Shown one piece after another: positions 1-8,325 of a stretch of 64,000 nt of DNA. The notes beneath the pieces are model-generated. The model saw only the letters and a list, made by a program, of their open reading frames with translations. It was not told the origin of the DNA and searched no databases. The position numbers were made by a program, and so were the translations under genes. Numbering within the stretch: the stretch's first letter is position 1; every line of letters begins with the position of its first letter. The DNA is from Pseudomonas quercus (GTDB lineage Bacteria; Pseudomonadota; Gammaproteobacteria; Pseudomonadales; Pseudomonadaceae), in contig NZ_JAAVJI010000008.1 of NCBI RefSeq assembly GCF_012033695.1, positions 124,001 to 188,000 on the forward strand. The letters are read 5' to 3'.

Positions 1-271
1 GACAGCTGAAACCGGTTTCAGGAAACCCCATTACAGCCTTTTCGTCAAGCTGCCACTGGTCACTGCCAGTGGCCCAGTAGGGGCTGAAAAGGTTCCAGCT
101 TTCCTACAGCGTTAGCCGCACAGGCGCAGAGGCTTTGGACGCGGCACTATCCGCAATGATTAGCGAGGGAATGACGCGGCACTACCCTGAGAACTAAATG
201 ATCCAGCGTGTGGGAAAACACCGTTTGGGTATGGGTTCGGAAGAATGCTTTTACGTAGCGGCACCCGCCAA
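1..271. other. Non-coding left edge of the window
   Basis: I see no convincing gene here. The stretch holds an 8-bp inverted repeat (GCCACTGG at 52-59, CCAGTGGC at 66-73, 6-nt loop) without a T-run. It could be a terminator-like hairpin for a gene left of the window. The rest shows no recognisable signal. Confidence 0.4.
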
Positions 272-892
272 TCAACGTCGGCCCAGCGCCAGTTTTGCGG
301 CAAAGCACAGGAATAACCCGCCCATGGCCCGGTCCATCCAGCGAATGACAGCTGGGCGCTGCAGCAGCGTACCCAAGGGCCGGGTAAGGGCTATCAGTAC
401 CCCGGACCACGCCACGCCCAGCGCAACGTGGATTGCCACCAGGCCAAAGGTCCAGCTCACCAAAGCCGCACCTTGGGGAATGAACTGTGGCAGAAACGAA
501 ACATAGAAGAAGCCGACCTTGGGGTTGAGCAGGTTGCCGACCACCCCGCGTATGAACCAATTGGTGCGGGGCTGGACGTGCGCCGGTAGCGAGCCCAGCG
601 TGGTGCGGGGCCGCAGAAGCAGAGTGATCCCAAGCCAGCATAAGTAGGCCGCGCCGCAGTATCGGACCAGGTTGTAGGCCCATTCAGATACCTGCAGCAC
701 GGCACCCAAGCCAAACGCTACCGCTGTGCCCCAGAGCAGGCACCCCACATTGATCCCCAGTGCCGCTCGCAGTGCCTGGCGGGGCCCCTCGACAGCGGCA
801 GTGCGCAGTATCAATGCGGTGTCCAGGCCAGGTGTGACCGTGAGCAGCGAGGCGGCGAGTGTGAAGGCAACAAGGCTTTCCATAGCTGTCAT
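272..892 (-). CDS. LysE/RhtB-family amino acid exporter
   Basis: An inner-membrane protein of about 206 residues, the usual size for the LysE/RhtB family of amino acid and homoserine exporters. The N-terminus has the family pattern of a first helix followed by TPGLDTALILR, which corresponds to the conserved TPGP(N/D) segment. Later come NLLNPKVGFFYVSFLPQF, a strong family signature, and further hydrophobic segments to the C-terminus. The start at 892 is preferred because a GGAG motif lies about 5 nt upstream; a longer start at 916 would overlap the amidase stop. It follows the amidase on the same strand with almost no gap, so the two are probably co-transcribed. Substrate unknown. Confidence 0.85.
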   Translation of the reverse strand: MTAMESLVAFTLAASLLTVTPGLDTALILRTAAVEGPRQALRAALGINVGCLLWGTAVAFGLGAVLQVSEWAYNLVRYCGAAYLCWLGITLLLRPRTTLGSLPAHVQPRTNWFIRGVVGNLLNPKVGFFYVSFLPQFIPQGAALVSWTFGLVAIHVALGVAWSGVLIALTRPLGTLLQRPAVIRWMDRAMGGLFLCFAAKLALGRR

Positions 893-905
893 CGGCGCTC
901 CGGCT

Positions 906-2612
906 TCAAGAGGCAAGTGGCGGTGTACGGCCGGGCACCTGGCGGCGCTGGCCAGTAGCCTCGAATGCCGCCGCGAGCGTCAGCAAGGCCGAATCATCAT
1001 AGGCACGCCCGGCGAACGTGAGCCCCACCGGCATATGGATGTCATCCATCACGCCCATGGGCACAGTGACCGTGGGTACACCCAGGTGGCGAATGGCGAG
1101 GTTTCCATTGGCCACCCATACCCCGTTGCTCCAGGCGATGTCTGCTGACGCGGGGTTGACGTCCGCATCGGCTGGGGCCACGTCAGCGACCGTAGGGAAA
1201 ATCACGGCATCCAGGCCCTGCTGTGTCATCCAGTCCTCCAGGTCTATCCGGCGCGTGGTTTCAAGGCCACGCAAGCCATCCGGTACGGAGGCAATCTGGT
1301 CCCAGGGGGTGATCCCGCGCTCGGCCATGCGCACGTACTCCTCCATGCCGGCTGCCAGCTCGCCTTCGCGGTTGGGCAGCGTGCCAGGGTCGTGAGGGAA
1401 GATCAGTGGGCCGTCGACGTCCTTGAGACGGTTGAGCGCTGGGTCCCCATTGGCCTGTAGAAAATCGTCGAAGGCCCAGGCGGTAAGGTCCCACAGCTCA
1501 TGGTGCAGAAAGTCTTTGGACACCAAGCCGCGGTTGTACACGGTCGGCGCACCCGGCCGGTCACCTTCGCAGTTGGATACCAAAGGAAAATCGACCTCAA
1601 CGACTTGTGCCCCAGCCGCTTCGAGCGCTTGGCGAGCCTGTTCCCACAGTGCTATCACTGAAGCGCGCGTCTGGATTCGTTGGCCGGTTGGCCCGCCGAT
1701 ACCTGGGTTTGCGCTGGTTCCCGCTGCGGGGTCCGCATTAATGTACAGGCGCGGCACGCCCAAGCGCTTACCCTCAAGCGCCTGGGGGCCGGTGGCAAGG
1801 GCAGGGTAGGAGGAGGGGCGTACGTCCTGTACGGCTGGGATCAGCACCCAGGGTTGCAGGCGCCACAGGTCGCCGCGGGTGTCAGGGTCTTCAGCCACGA
1901 TCACGTCCAGTACATCGAGCAGGTCGCCCATGGTGCGGGCGAAAGGCACAACCACGTCCATGGTGGGCGTCAAGGGCCAGTTGCCCCTTACCGAAATCAC
2001 ACCCCGCGAAGGCGTGTAGGCACACAGGCCGTTGTTGGACGCCGGCCCTCGACCGCTGGACCAGGTTTCCTCGGCCAGCCCGAAGGCTGCAAAGCTGGCA
2101 GCAGTGGCGGTACCCGCGCCATTGGAGGACCCGGAGGCAAACGGTGCGGTGAGGTACTGCCCGTTGTAGGGGCTTTCCGCACGCCCATAGACCCCACGCT
2201 GCATGCCGCCGTTGGCCATGGGCGGCATGTTGGTCTTGCCCAGGCAGATGGCACCTGCAGCTCTCAACCGCTCGATAGTGAATGCATCGCGGTAAGCGAC
2301 CAGGTTGGCAAATGCAGGGCTGCCTGACGCAGCTGTCAGCCCCTTGACCAAGTAACTGTCCTTGGCGGTGTAGGGAATGCCGTCCAGGGGGCCAAGGGTT
2401 GCGCCCGCGGCGCGGCGGGCATCGGAGGCCTGCGCTTCAGCCAGTGCCTCAGGGTTGTGCACCACGACCGCATTCAAGGCGGTAGGTGTATCCGGGCCAT
2501 CGTAGGCCGCTATGCGCGCGCGATAGGCATGCACCAGCTCGACAGCCGTGGTGTGCCCGGCGTCGAGGGCCGCGCGCAGTTGAGCGATGGAAACTTCAGT
2601 AACGTCGAACAT
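906..2612 (-). CDS. Amidase signature family hydrolase
   Basis: A cytoplasmic amidase of about 568 residues. The amidase-signature triad can be placed: Lys84 in YTAKDSY, the cis-serine region in SGSSNGAG (Ser162/163) and the nucleophile region in ETWSSGRGPAS (Ser185/186). The glycine-rich loop departs from the common GGSSGGS and GTDTGGSIR motifs, so this is a divergent branch and the substrate cannot be named. The start at 2612 (MFDVTEVS) fits the family N-terminus better than a longer reading from 2645. It lies directly upstream of the LysE-type exporter, so hydrolysis of an amide and export of the product is a possible joint role (inference). Confidence 0.85.
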   Translation of the reverse strand: MFDVTEVSIAQLRAALDAGHTTAVELVHAYRARIAAYDGPDTPTALNAVVVHNPEALAEAQASDARRAAGATLGPLDGIPYTAKDSYLVKGLTAASGSPAFANLVAYRDAFTIERLRAAGAICLGKTNMPPMANGGMQRGVYGRAESPYNGQYLTAPFASGSSNGAGTATAASFAAFGLAEETWSSGRGPASNNGLCAYTPSRGVISVRGNWPLTPTMDVVVPFARTMGDLLDVLDVIVAEDPDTRGDLWRLQPWVLIPAVQDVRPSSYPALATGPQALEGKRLGVPRLYINADPAAGTSANPGIGGPTGQRIQTRASVIALWEQARQALEAAGAQVVEVDFPLVSNCEGDRPGAPTVYNRGLVSKDFLHHELWDLTAWAFDDFLQANGDPALNRLKDVDGPLIFPHDPGTLPNREGELAAGMEEYVRMAERGITPWDQIASVPDGLRGLETTRRIDLEDWMTQQGLDAVIFPTVADVAPADADVNPASADIAWSNGVWVANGNLAIRHLGVPTVTVPMGVMDDIHMPVGLTFAGRAYDDSALLTLAAAFEATGQRRQVPGRTPPLAS

Positions 2613-2995
2613 GCTGGCCCCAGTGGTATGAGGGTGTGCAGGCAACGCGAGGCAGCAACGGCTTGTGCCGGTAGTGCCAACGCCTGCAACTGGAAGATAA
2701 AGGGCTTTATTCTGGCCGGGACTTCACCTGGCTGCAACGTACAAGAACGCTACCAAATCAAATGGGACCGCCGAGGAGGGACCACGTAGGCTGGGGCTGT
2801 TTTCGCCTTGGCTGCGCGGCCCGGCCTGACTTTCGCGTCAACACGTTTCACACACAGCCTGGTACAAAGAAGCGAAATGGCTGGTTTCACCGGGCGCGGT
2901 AAAATTTCCTACATACATTTAAGCTGCTTGGGCTTTGCGAAATAAGGTGCCTTTTCTATACCTTGAAACCTGGCCCCTATTCAAAGCCCTAAAGC
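2613..2995. other. Intergenic region with one copy of a dispersed repeat
   Basis: About 380 bp between the divergent amidase and BRCT genes, with no gene seen. It should hold both promoters. It contains a 62-nt sequence (2797-2858) that recurs at 49527-49588. The AT-rich part at about 2900-2975 is the likely promoter area for the gene at 2996, but I could not fix clear -35/-10 boxes. Confidence 0.5.
2797..2858 (+). repeat. Dispersed 62-nt repeat, copy 1
   Basis: It starts CTGTTTTCGCCTTG and ends ACACAGC. It aligns without gaps to 49527-49588 at 54 of 62 positions, in the same orientation. Both copies lie between genes. It is not an insertion sequence and has no coding capacity. Confidence 0.75.
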
Positions 2996-3505
2996 ATGGA
3001 CATGCGCTATCAGAATCGCCGTCAGGCGCCGCCTATTACCTTCACCTACCGCAGCTACCGGAATGAGGTCAGCCAGCACACCCTGCTGTACTGGCAGGAA
3101 AATGCCATGGCCGTGCAAGGGAGGGAAATCACAGGGGTGTTCGCCAGTTTCAGCAAAGCCAGGATCGTAGCGTTCGTATCAGGGGAGGAGGGGCTCAAGC
3201 ACCACGAGGCGCCCCCAGCGCCAGACCCGCTTGGCCGGTGCCATGGAGGCACGAGCCCGCGTATTTATTTCCAGGGGTTCAGCAATACGGAGCGTTATCA
3301 CCTCGAACTTCTGGCCGCGGAGAAAGGGATGCACGTATTGCCTGCTCTAGTGCCTTGTCTGGAGTTCTGCTGTTGCGGCTCTAAGGCGCGCTGGCGCGAA
3401 TTACAGCAGGCGTTTGACCGGCGGGCCTGGGTGTTGCAACCCCAGCAGCTACTGATCGCTTTGGAGACGGGTAAGGTGCCGGACTACCACCCGTATCTAG
3501 CTTGA
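2996..3505 (+). CDS. Stand-alone BRCT-domain protein
   Basis: A protein of 169 residues. The C-terminal half, from RIYFQGFSNTERYHLELLA (about residue 88) to the end, looks like a BRCT domain: a strand with the FxGF turn, then an amphipathic helix, a GMHVLPALVPCLEFCCCG strand region and a last helix with Trp/Leu. The N-terminal half (ITFTYRSYRNEVSQHTLLYW, VFASFSKARIVAFVSG) looks like a small beta-barrel of the kind seen in pseudomonad BRCT proteins. Bacterial BRCT domains usually sit at the end of NAD-dependent DNA ligase and bind DNA ends or phosphate groups; the role of a free one is unknown. It has its own promoter region and converges on the gene at 3551. Confidence 0.65.
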   Translation: MDMRYQNRRQAPPITFTYRSYRNEVSQHTLLYWQENAMAVQGREITGVFASFSKARIVAFVSGEEGLKHHEAPPAPDPLGRCHGGTSPRIYFQGFSNTERYHLELLAAEKGMHVLPALVPCLEFCCCGSKARWRELQQAFDRRAWVLQPQQLLIALETGKVPDYHPYLA

Positions 3506-3550
3506 GCAGCCGCTAGGTTCCTAAAGGCTTGCGCAATCGGGCTACCGCTC

Positions 3551-3772
3551 TCAAGCCTGACGCCAGGCTACTTGAGCAATACCGAACTTCTCAGCCACCG
3601 GCTTACTGGTTTTGCGCACTTTCTCACGGCCAAAACGGCCAATGCGGCCTACGCCCGCATCACAGCTGGCCCAATGCCAGGCCTCGGCGTTGTCCATGGC
3701 GTTGGCGCGGATGATGAAAGACTTTGCGGTTCCGTGTTGGATGTAATCAATCACAAAGAGCTTTGCATTCAT
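3551..3772 (-). CDS. Small conserved Pseudomonas protein (DUF6555-like)
   Basis: A soluble protein of 73 residues starting MNAKLFVIDYIQHG. The start at 3772 is chosen because GAAGGAG lies about 9 nt upstream; an upstream in-frame start at 3799 lies before this site. The pattern of a short beta strand, then MDNAEAWHWASCDAGVG, then KVRKTSKPVAEKFGI resembles a pseudomonad-specific family that I recall as DUF6555. No catalytic motif is visible and function is unknown. It stands alone between the BRCT gene and the ergothioneine gene. Confidence 0.65.
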   Translation of the reverse strand: MNAKLFVIDYIQHGTAKSFIIRANAMDNAEAWHWASCDAGVGRIGRFGREKVRKTSKPVAEKFGIAQVAWRQA

Positions 3773-3890
3773 GGTCGTTTTCTCCTTCGCTAAGACCAAC
3801 AGAACGCCAGCCAGGCAAATAATTCAGTTGGATTGTTGGACGGTTGGCATCAAACGGGACCGGCGTTCAGGGTTCGCCAGCCCCAGCGCC

Positions 3891-6110
3891 TTATGCCAGG
3901 CAGAACAGCGCCACCTCCGGCGACGCGCTGATCCATTGATGGCTCACCTTCCACCCCGCCTGTGCTGCAAGGCCGGTCAAGGACGTGGGCGTGAATTTGT
4001 GGCAATTTTCGGTATGAATAGACTCGCCTGGCAGGAAGGTAAAGGCTTCGCCTGCAACGGTTACCTGCTGGTGAGCCGTACTGACCAAGTGCATTTCGAT
4101 ACGTTTGGCATCAGGATTCCAACGTGCTTCATGGGTAAAACGGTCTAGGTCAAACGTGCCGTCCAGCTCCCGGTTCATCCGCGTCAGCAGGTTCTTGTTG
4201 AAGCCTGCGGTGGCTTGGGCAGCGTCGTCATAGGCTGCCCGCAGTACCGCGGTGTCTTTGACCAAGTCCACGCCTACGATGAAGCGAGCACCCCGCCCGA
4301 GCAGTCGCCGTGCATTGCGAAGGAAGGTTACAGCCTCCTCGGCAGTGAAATTGCCCAGAGTCGAACCAGGGAAAAAGCCCACCTTTGGCGCGCGGGCCAC
4401 GGCTGAAGGGAGGTGCATGGCTTGGGTGAAATCGTCGACCAGTGGAATCATTTGCACATGTGGATAGGCATTGCCCAACGCCTCACCAGCGCGTTGCAAC
4501 GCGTCTGCACAGATGTCGATAGGGACATAAGCCTGAACATGAGGCGCGGCATCCAGCAGCAGCCTTACCTTGTCGCTGGCCCCGCTGCCGAACTCCACCA
4601 AGGCAGTTCCCTCAGGCATCAGCACCGCCAACTCGCCTGCGCACTGCCTTAGCAGCGCCATTTCTGCCCGAGTGGGGTAGTACTCCGGTGTCTGGCAGAT
4701 GGCTTCGAAGAGCCGCGAACCGACCTCGTCGTAAAAATATTTCGGCGAAAGCGCACGAGGGTACGCACGCAGCCCTGCGAGAACATCGGCAGCAAACGAG
4801 GTATTCACGTCCGCAGTGGGAACTGAGCTGGCTGCCTCGGCAAGGGTATCGCGGCCGCTGCCGCCGCCCGGGGTGCTTTCCACGTCCCTTGCCAAGCGCA
4901 GGCTGCTGAACGCCCAGCGCGCGCTGGCGGGGAAGAAATTGCGGTACGTGAGCCGGGTGTGGCCGGCAGACGTAATGCTGGCACCGCCGCGCAACACCTG
5001 CTGGTTCACCATGAACTTGCCGTTGTATTCGCCCACGGCGCCATTTGCCGCGCGGAACCCTGGGTAAGCGGTGTAAGGGGAGCGGGTCCACTGCCAGGCC
5101 ACGGTGTCGACTTGCTCGAGCAAGCCCGCTTGGGCTGCCACCTCCCACTCGGCCTCGCTGGGCAGACGTGCGCCGGCCCATTCAGCGAACGCAGCCGCTT
5201 CGAAATAGCTGAGGTTGCACACGGGCGCGTTCGGGTCCAAGGGCTGCAGCCCGCGCAAGCTCATCACCTGCCAGCCGGCGGCGATGTCAGCGCGCTGGTC
5301 AGCTTGGCGGCGCCAGTAGAACGGGGCCTCCCAGCCTTGCGCACGCACGGTAGCCCAGCCCTCGGAAAGCCAGAGCGCCGCGCGTTGATAGCCGTCGTCT
5401 GCCATGAACGCCAGCCATTGCCCGTTGGTGACCAAGCGGTCGCTGATTTCGAAGGGCTCCAGCCACTGCTTGTGCCGCGGCCCTTCGTTGTCGAACGCAA
5501 ACCCCTCGCCCTCATGGCCAATGTTGACCAGCCCGCCAGCATGCGCGCGGTAACGCCCAGGTCGGCCTACCGCCTCCCGTGGCCACTGACTATCGTAGGC
5601 AGGCGCCAGAGGGGACAGGCTGAACAGGTGCAAGATGTCCATCAGGATCAGCTCTTGGTGCTGTTGCTCATGTTGAAGCCCCAGCACCACCAAAGCGTGC
5701 TGCTCTTCAGACAACGGCCCTCGGAGCAGGCGGTCCATATGAAGGTCCACGTGCTTGCGATACGCCAGCACCTGCTCCACCGCCGGGCGGGTCAACATGC
5801 CCCGCAGTGGGCGAGGTTGGCGGGGGCCCACTGCTTCGTAGTACGAGTTGAAGAGGTAGCTGAATGCAGGATCGAAGCACGCATAACCGGGCAGGCCTGG
5901 CACGAGCAGAAAGGTTTCGAAGAACCAGGCTGTGTGGCCCAGGTGCCATTTGGTAGGGCTGGCATCGGGCATGGACTGAGCGCCCATGTCTTCAGCGCTG
6001 AGGGGAACCGCCAAGTGTTCGCTGTGCAGGCGGACCTGCTGGTAGCGAGCCTGTAGATCGGCAACTGATCGCGAGGTGGTAGGTGCTAAGGCGTTGGCAA
6101 GGGTATTCAT
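3891..6110 (-). CDS. egtBD: EgtB-EgtD fusion (ergothioneine synthesis)
   Basis: A 739-residue protein joining two ergothioneine enzymes. Residues 1-410 are EgtB-like: a DinB-type N-terminus with the iron-ligand patterns WHLGHT (His56/59) and QHEQQHQE (His147/151), then an FGE/sulfatase-modifying-like domain ending RLTYRNFFP. EgtB is the non-haem iron sulfoxide synthase that joins a thiol donor to hercynine. After a Gly/Ser-rich linker (about 412-436), residues 437-739 are EgtD, the SAM-dependent histidine trimethyltransferase, with ALSPKYFYDEVG, VEFGSGASDKVRLLL and PGSTLGNF. The OvoA methyltransferase is a different type, so this is not OvoA. The usual TENSYKY-type histidine-binding segment reads TENCHKF here (Cys703). 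No egtA, egtC or egtE lies nearby. Confidence 0.88.
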   Translation of the reverse strand: MNTLANALAPTTSRSVADLQARYQQVRLHSEHLAVPLSAEDMGAQSMPDASPTKWHLGHTAWFFETFLLVPGLPGYACFDPAFSYLFNSYYEAVGPRQPRPLRGMLTRPAVEQVLAYRKHVDLHMDRLLRGPLSEEQHALVVLGLQHEQQHQELILMDILHLFSLSPLAPAYDSQWPREAVGRPGRYRAHAGGLVNIGHEGEGFAFDNEGPRHKQWLEPFEISDRLVTNGQWLAFMADDGYQRAALWLSEGWATVRAQGWEAPFYWRRQADQRADIAAGWQVMSLRGLQPLDPNAPVCNLSYFEAAAFAEWAGARLPSEAEWEVAAQAGLLEQVDTVAWQWTRSPYTAYPGFRAANGAVGEYNGKFMVNQQVLRGGASITSAGHTRLTYRNFFPASARWAFSSLRLARDVESTPGGGSGRDTLAEAASSVPTADVNTSFAADVLAGLRAYPRALSPKYFYDEVGSRLFEAICQTPEYYPTRAEMALLRQCAGELAVLMPEGTALVEFGSGASDKVRLLLDAAPHVQAYVPIDICADALQRAGEALGNAYPHVQMIPLVDDFTQAMHLPSAVARAPKVGFFPGSTLGNFTAEEAVTFLRNARRLLGRGARFIVGVDLVKDTAVLRAAYDDAAQATAGFNKNLLTRMNRELDGTFDLDRFTHEARWNPDAKRIEMHLVSTAHQQVTVAGEAFTFLPGESIHTENCHKFTPTSLTGLAAQAGWKVSHQWISASPEVALFCLA

Positions 6111-6168
6111 AGGTGTCCGACGGCTCCGTCGAGGGTGACGATAGGAAGCGTGGGTGATAGTGCAGCAC

Positions 6169-6594
6169 TCAAGCTGCTAGCAGTTCCAGGGTCTTGGGGT
6201 CTTCGACACTGTCGAAATAATCGGCAAGTAGCTCGACGAACGCAGGATCGCCCTGAGAGGCACGGGCGAATAGGGTTAGGCAGGAGCGCAACTTCAGGGC
6301 ATCGATGTCCCCCAGAATGGCTACCGCAGTTTGCCTGGTATGGGCTTGCAAGGCGGCGCAGCACGCTTTGAGTCTAGGCCCCAACAGGGGGTGTGCCAGG
6401 TAGGCTACTGCTTCTGCCGCTCCGCTGATACCGTACTGGTGGGCCATGTCACTACGCCCAAGGCCCCGGAGCTGTGGAAAAATGAACCACATCCAGTGGC
6501 CCTGCTTGCACCCGGCTTGAAGCTCTTCAAGCGCTTGAGCGTAGACCGTAGCCTGCGCCTGGGTGAAACGTTGCAGGTCGAAAGGCATTTGCAT
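6169..6594 (-). CDS. DUF1810 family protein
   Basis: About 141 residues in the form used here. It carries the family hallmark GHWMWFIFPQLRGLGRS, followed by MAHQYGISGAAEAVAYLAHPLLGPRL and the Asp/Leu-rich segment LKLRSCLTLFARAS. DUF1810 proteins are small soluble helical proteins found in many bacteria, with no established reaction. The start at 6594 (MQMPFDLQRF) matches family N-termini; the frame stays open to 6660 and no strong ribosome site decides between them. It lies just upstream of the EgtB-EgtD gene on the same strand, but the roughly 60-bp gap does not prove an operon. Confidence 0.8.
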   Translation of the reverse strand: MQMPFDLQRFTQAQATVYAQALEELQAGCKQGHWMWFIFPQLRGLGRSDMAHQYGISGAAEAVAYLAHPLLGPRLKACCAALQAHTRQTAVAILGDIDALKLRSCLTLFARASQGDPAFVELLADYFDSVEDPKTLELLAA

Positions 6595-6714
6595 TACCGG
6601 GCTCGCTTGGCAAAGGGTTCTTTTACTGGCCATGAACACGGCCAGTAGTTCCTTGCCCAAGCGAGGGTCCCGCGCCGCCGGTCCGATTACAGGCGCGTGA
6701 CCCCTAGGCGCCGG

Positions 6715-7617
6715 TCAGGGCAACGGGTTACCGCCCGTCACGCCAAACACTTCACCTGTGATGTAGCTGGATTCCTGCGTGGCCAGGAATACATACAGGG
6801 GGGCGCATTCAGCCGGCTGGCCTGGCCGTTTCATAGGCGTTTCCGACCCGAAGTCAGGAATGTTGTCCTGGGGCTGGCCGCCACTTGGCTGCAAGGGGGT
6901 CCACACTGGCCCAGGAGCGACTGCGTTGACACGAATGCCTTGGTCGATGACTTGTTTGGCCAGCGCCTTGGTGAACGCTACGATGCCGGCTTTGGTGGTG
7001 GCATAGTCTAGCAATGTGGCAGAGGGCTGGTAGGACTGGATGGACGCGGTGTTGATGATGGTCGCACCTGCTGGCAGTAGCGGTACAGCGGCCTTGCATA
7101 CCCAGAACAGGGCGTAAAGGTTGGTCTTGAGGGTGGCATCGAATTGCTCAGTGTCCACAGCGCTGATATGGAACTGGGCCGTCTGTTTGCCGGCAACGTT
7201 CGCTACAATGTCCAGCCCACCCAACGCCGCATGGGCATCTGCCACCAGTTGCTTGCAGAAGGCTTCGTCCTTCAGGTCACCTGGAAGGGTCACAATGGTG
7301 CCGCCTTCCCGCTCGATGAGCGCCACCAGTTCCTGCGCGTCGGGCTCTTCCTCCGGTAGGTAGTTGATAGCCACACTGGCACCTTCGCGGGCGTAGGCAA
7401 GAGCGGCGGCGCGGCCGATGCCTGAATCACCTCCGGTGACCAGGGCCTTGCGCCCCTGGAGGCGACCGGTGCCTCGATAGGTGGCCTCTCCATGGTCAGG
7501 CTGGGGGTGCATGCGCTCGCCTAGGCCTGGCGCTGGCTGTGGCTGGGGCTTGAAAGGCGGCTGTGGGTATTGGGTAAGGGGGTTCTGCATTTGGTACTGA
7601 TCAGTAGATGAAGGCAT
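6715..7617 (-). CDS. Short-chain dehydrogenase/reductase (YghA / GS39-like)
   Basis: About 300 residues. A Pro/Gln-rich N-terminal tail of roughly 50 residues ([12 protein letters not shown]) precedes a classical Rossmann SDR domain. Visible motifs are TGGDSGIG (residues 61-68, cofactor binding), NVAG, the catalytic Ser in NTASIQSY, and YATTK (Tyr and Lys of the triad). The long N-terminal tail and ending [13 protein letters not shown] place it with the YghA / general stress protein 39 subgroup, oxidoreductases often induced by stress. Substrate unknown. The start at 7617 fits the family; the frame upstream is open to 7797 but has no family similarity. Confidence 0.85.
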   Translation of the reverse strand: MPSSTDQYQMQNPLTQYPQPPFKPQPQPAPGLGERMHPQPDHGEATYRGTGRLQGRKALVTGGDSGIGRAAALAYAREGASVAINYLPEEEPDAQELVALIEREGGTIVTLPGDLKDEAFCKQLVADAHAALGGLDIVANVAGKQTAQFHISAVDTEQFDATLKTNLYALFWVCKAAVPLLPAGATIINTASIQSYQPSATLLDYATTKAGIVAFTKALAKQVIDQGIRVNAVAPGPVWTPLQPSGGQPQDNIPDFGSETPMKRPGQPAECAPLYVFLATQESSYITGEVFGVTGGNPLP

Positions 7618-7932
7618 AACGTCGGCTTCTCTGAGTGGGAATACCTGTTCGAAGAGCGCGGACACATTCGGTTGCAACCATATTGGCGGTAGTGCGACGA
7701 GCGGGCATGCCGCGATTTCCTGAGAAAACACTAAGCTGAATGGTTTGCGCTGAGTAAATAGCGTCAACGAATTTTTTATCGACCGAACCGCGGTCATTCC
7801 TCCACAGATCGTAGGCCGGTGTAGTTGCTAACGCCCCTGACGCGGGCTATACCTTCAAGGCAAGCCTGGGAATTGATGCACTGTCTGCCTCATCGCATTC
7901 GCGGTCCCGGCTGTCGACCCAGGAGTTTCACT

Positions 7933-8226
7933 ATGAAAACCATTGGCCTCAGCGAGTTGGAAATAAGAGGTATTGTAGAACGTGCCTTTCTCCCGCTCGG
8001 TTGCACGTGTGAGCATGGCGCAGATGATCATTTCACTATTCGAATTGAAGATTTACATACTGGGCGGGTATGCCTGGTGGAAGAGGACGTCTCTGCGGAC
8101 CGTTTTGCCAGCAGTCGAGAAATCAGCGACCTGATAGCCGAACTGCGCACGCGGCTAGCATCCCCGGCCATCCCTGCCACACTGCCTGCTCACTCAGGCC
8201 TGCACAGGCAGCGGTCCGTGATGTAA
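7933..8226 (+). CDS. DUF1652 family protein
   Basis: A 97-residue protein starting MKTIGLSELEIRGIVERAF, the typical opening of the Pseudomonas-restricted DUF1652 family, followed by LPLGCTCEHGADDHFTIRIED. An AGGAG ribosome site lies 7 nt before the ATG at 7933. The last 25 residues are low-complexity (Pro, Ala) and not conserved in kind. Function unknown. It lies about 100 bp before the first NEL effector gene on the same strand, but the intervening hairpin makes co-translation unlikely. Confidence 0.75.
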   Translation: MKTIGLSELEIRGIVERAFLPLGCTCEHGADDHFTIRIEDLHTGRVCLVEEDVSADRFASSREISDLIAELRTRLASPAIPATLPAHSGLHRQRSVM

Positions 8227-8300
8227 CCCGCAATACCACGGCCAGTGCACAGGCCAAGCTTTATGTAACGCTTCCTCACTCGATGCGTTCCCTAGCCTTG

Positions 8301-8325
8301 CCGCTCCCTTGCAAAGGAGCGGTCC
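8301..8325 (+). promoter_or_regulatory. Hairpin sequestering the ribosome site of the first NEL gene
   Basis: CCGCTCC (8301-8307) is exactly complementary to GGAGCGG (8316-8322), with an 8-nt loop. The right arm contains the GGAG Shine-Dalgarno core, and the ATG follows 3 nt after the arm. The folded RNA would hide the ribosome site. The same arrangement with a different sequence occurs before the second NEL gene. Confidence 0.6.

Noticed and set aside
4959..6056. A 365-codon plus-strand open frame opposite the EgtB part
   Set aside because: It is an antisense frame of a GC-rich gene. It has no ribosome site, no recognisable family, and the minus-strand protein has full EgtB motifs.
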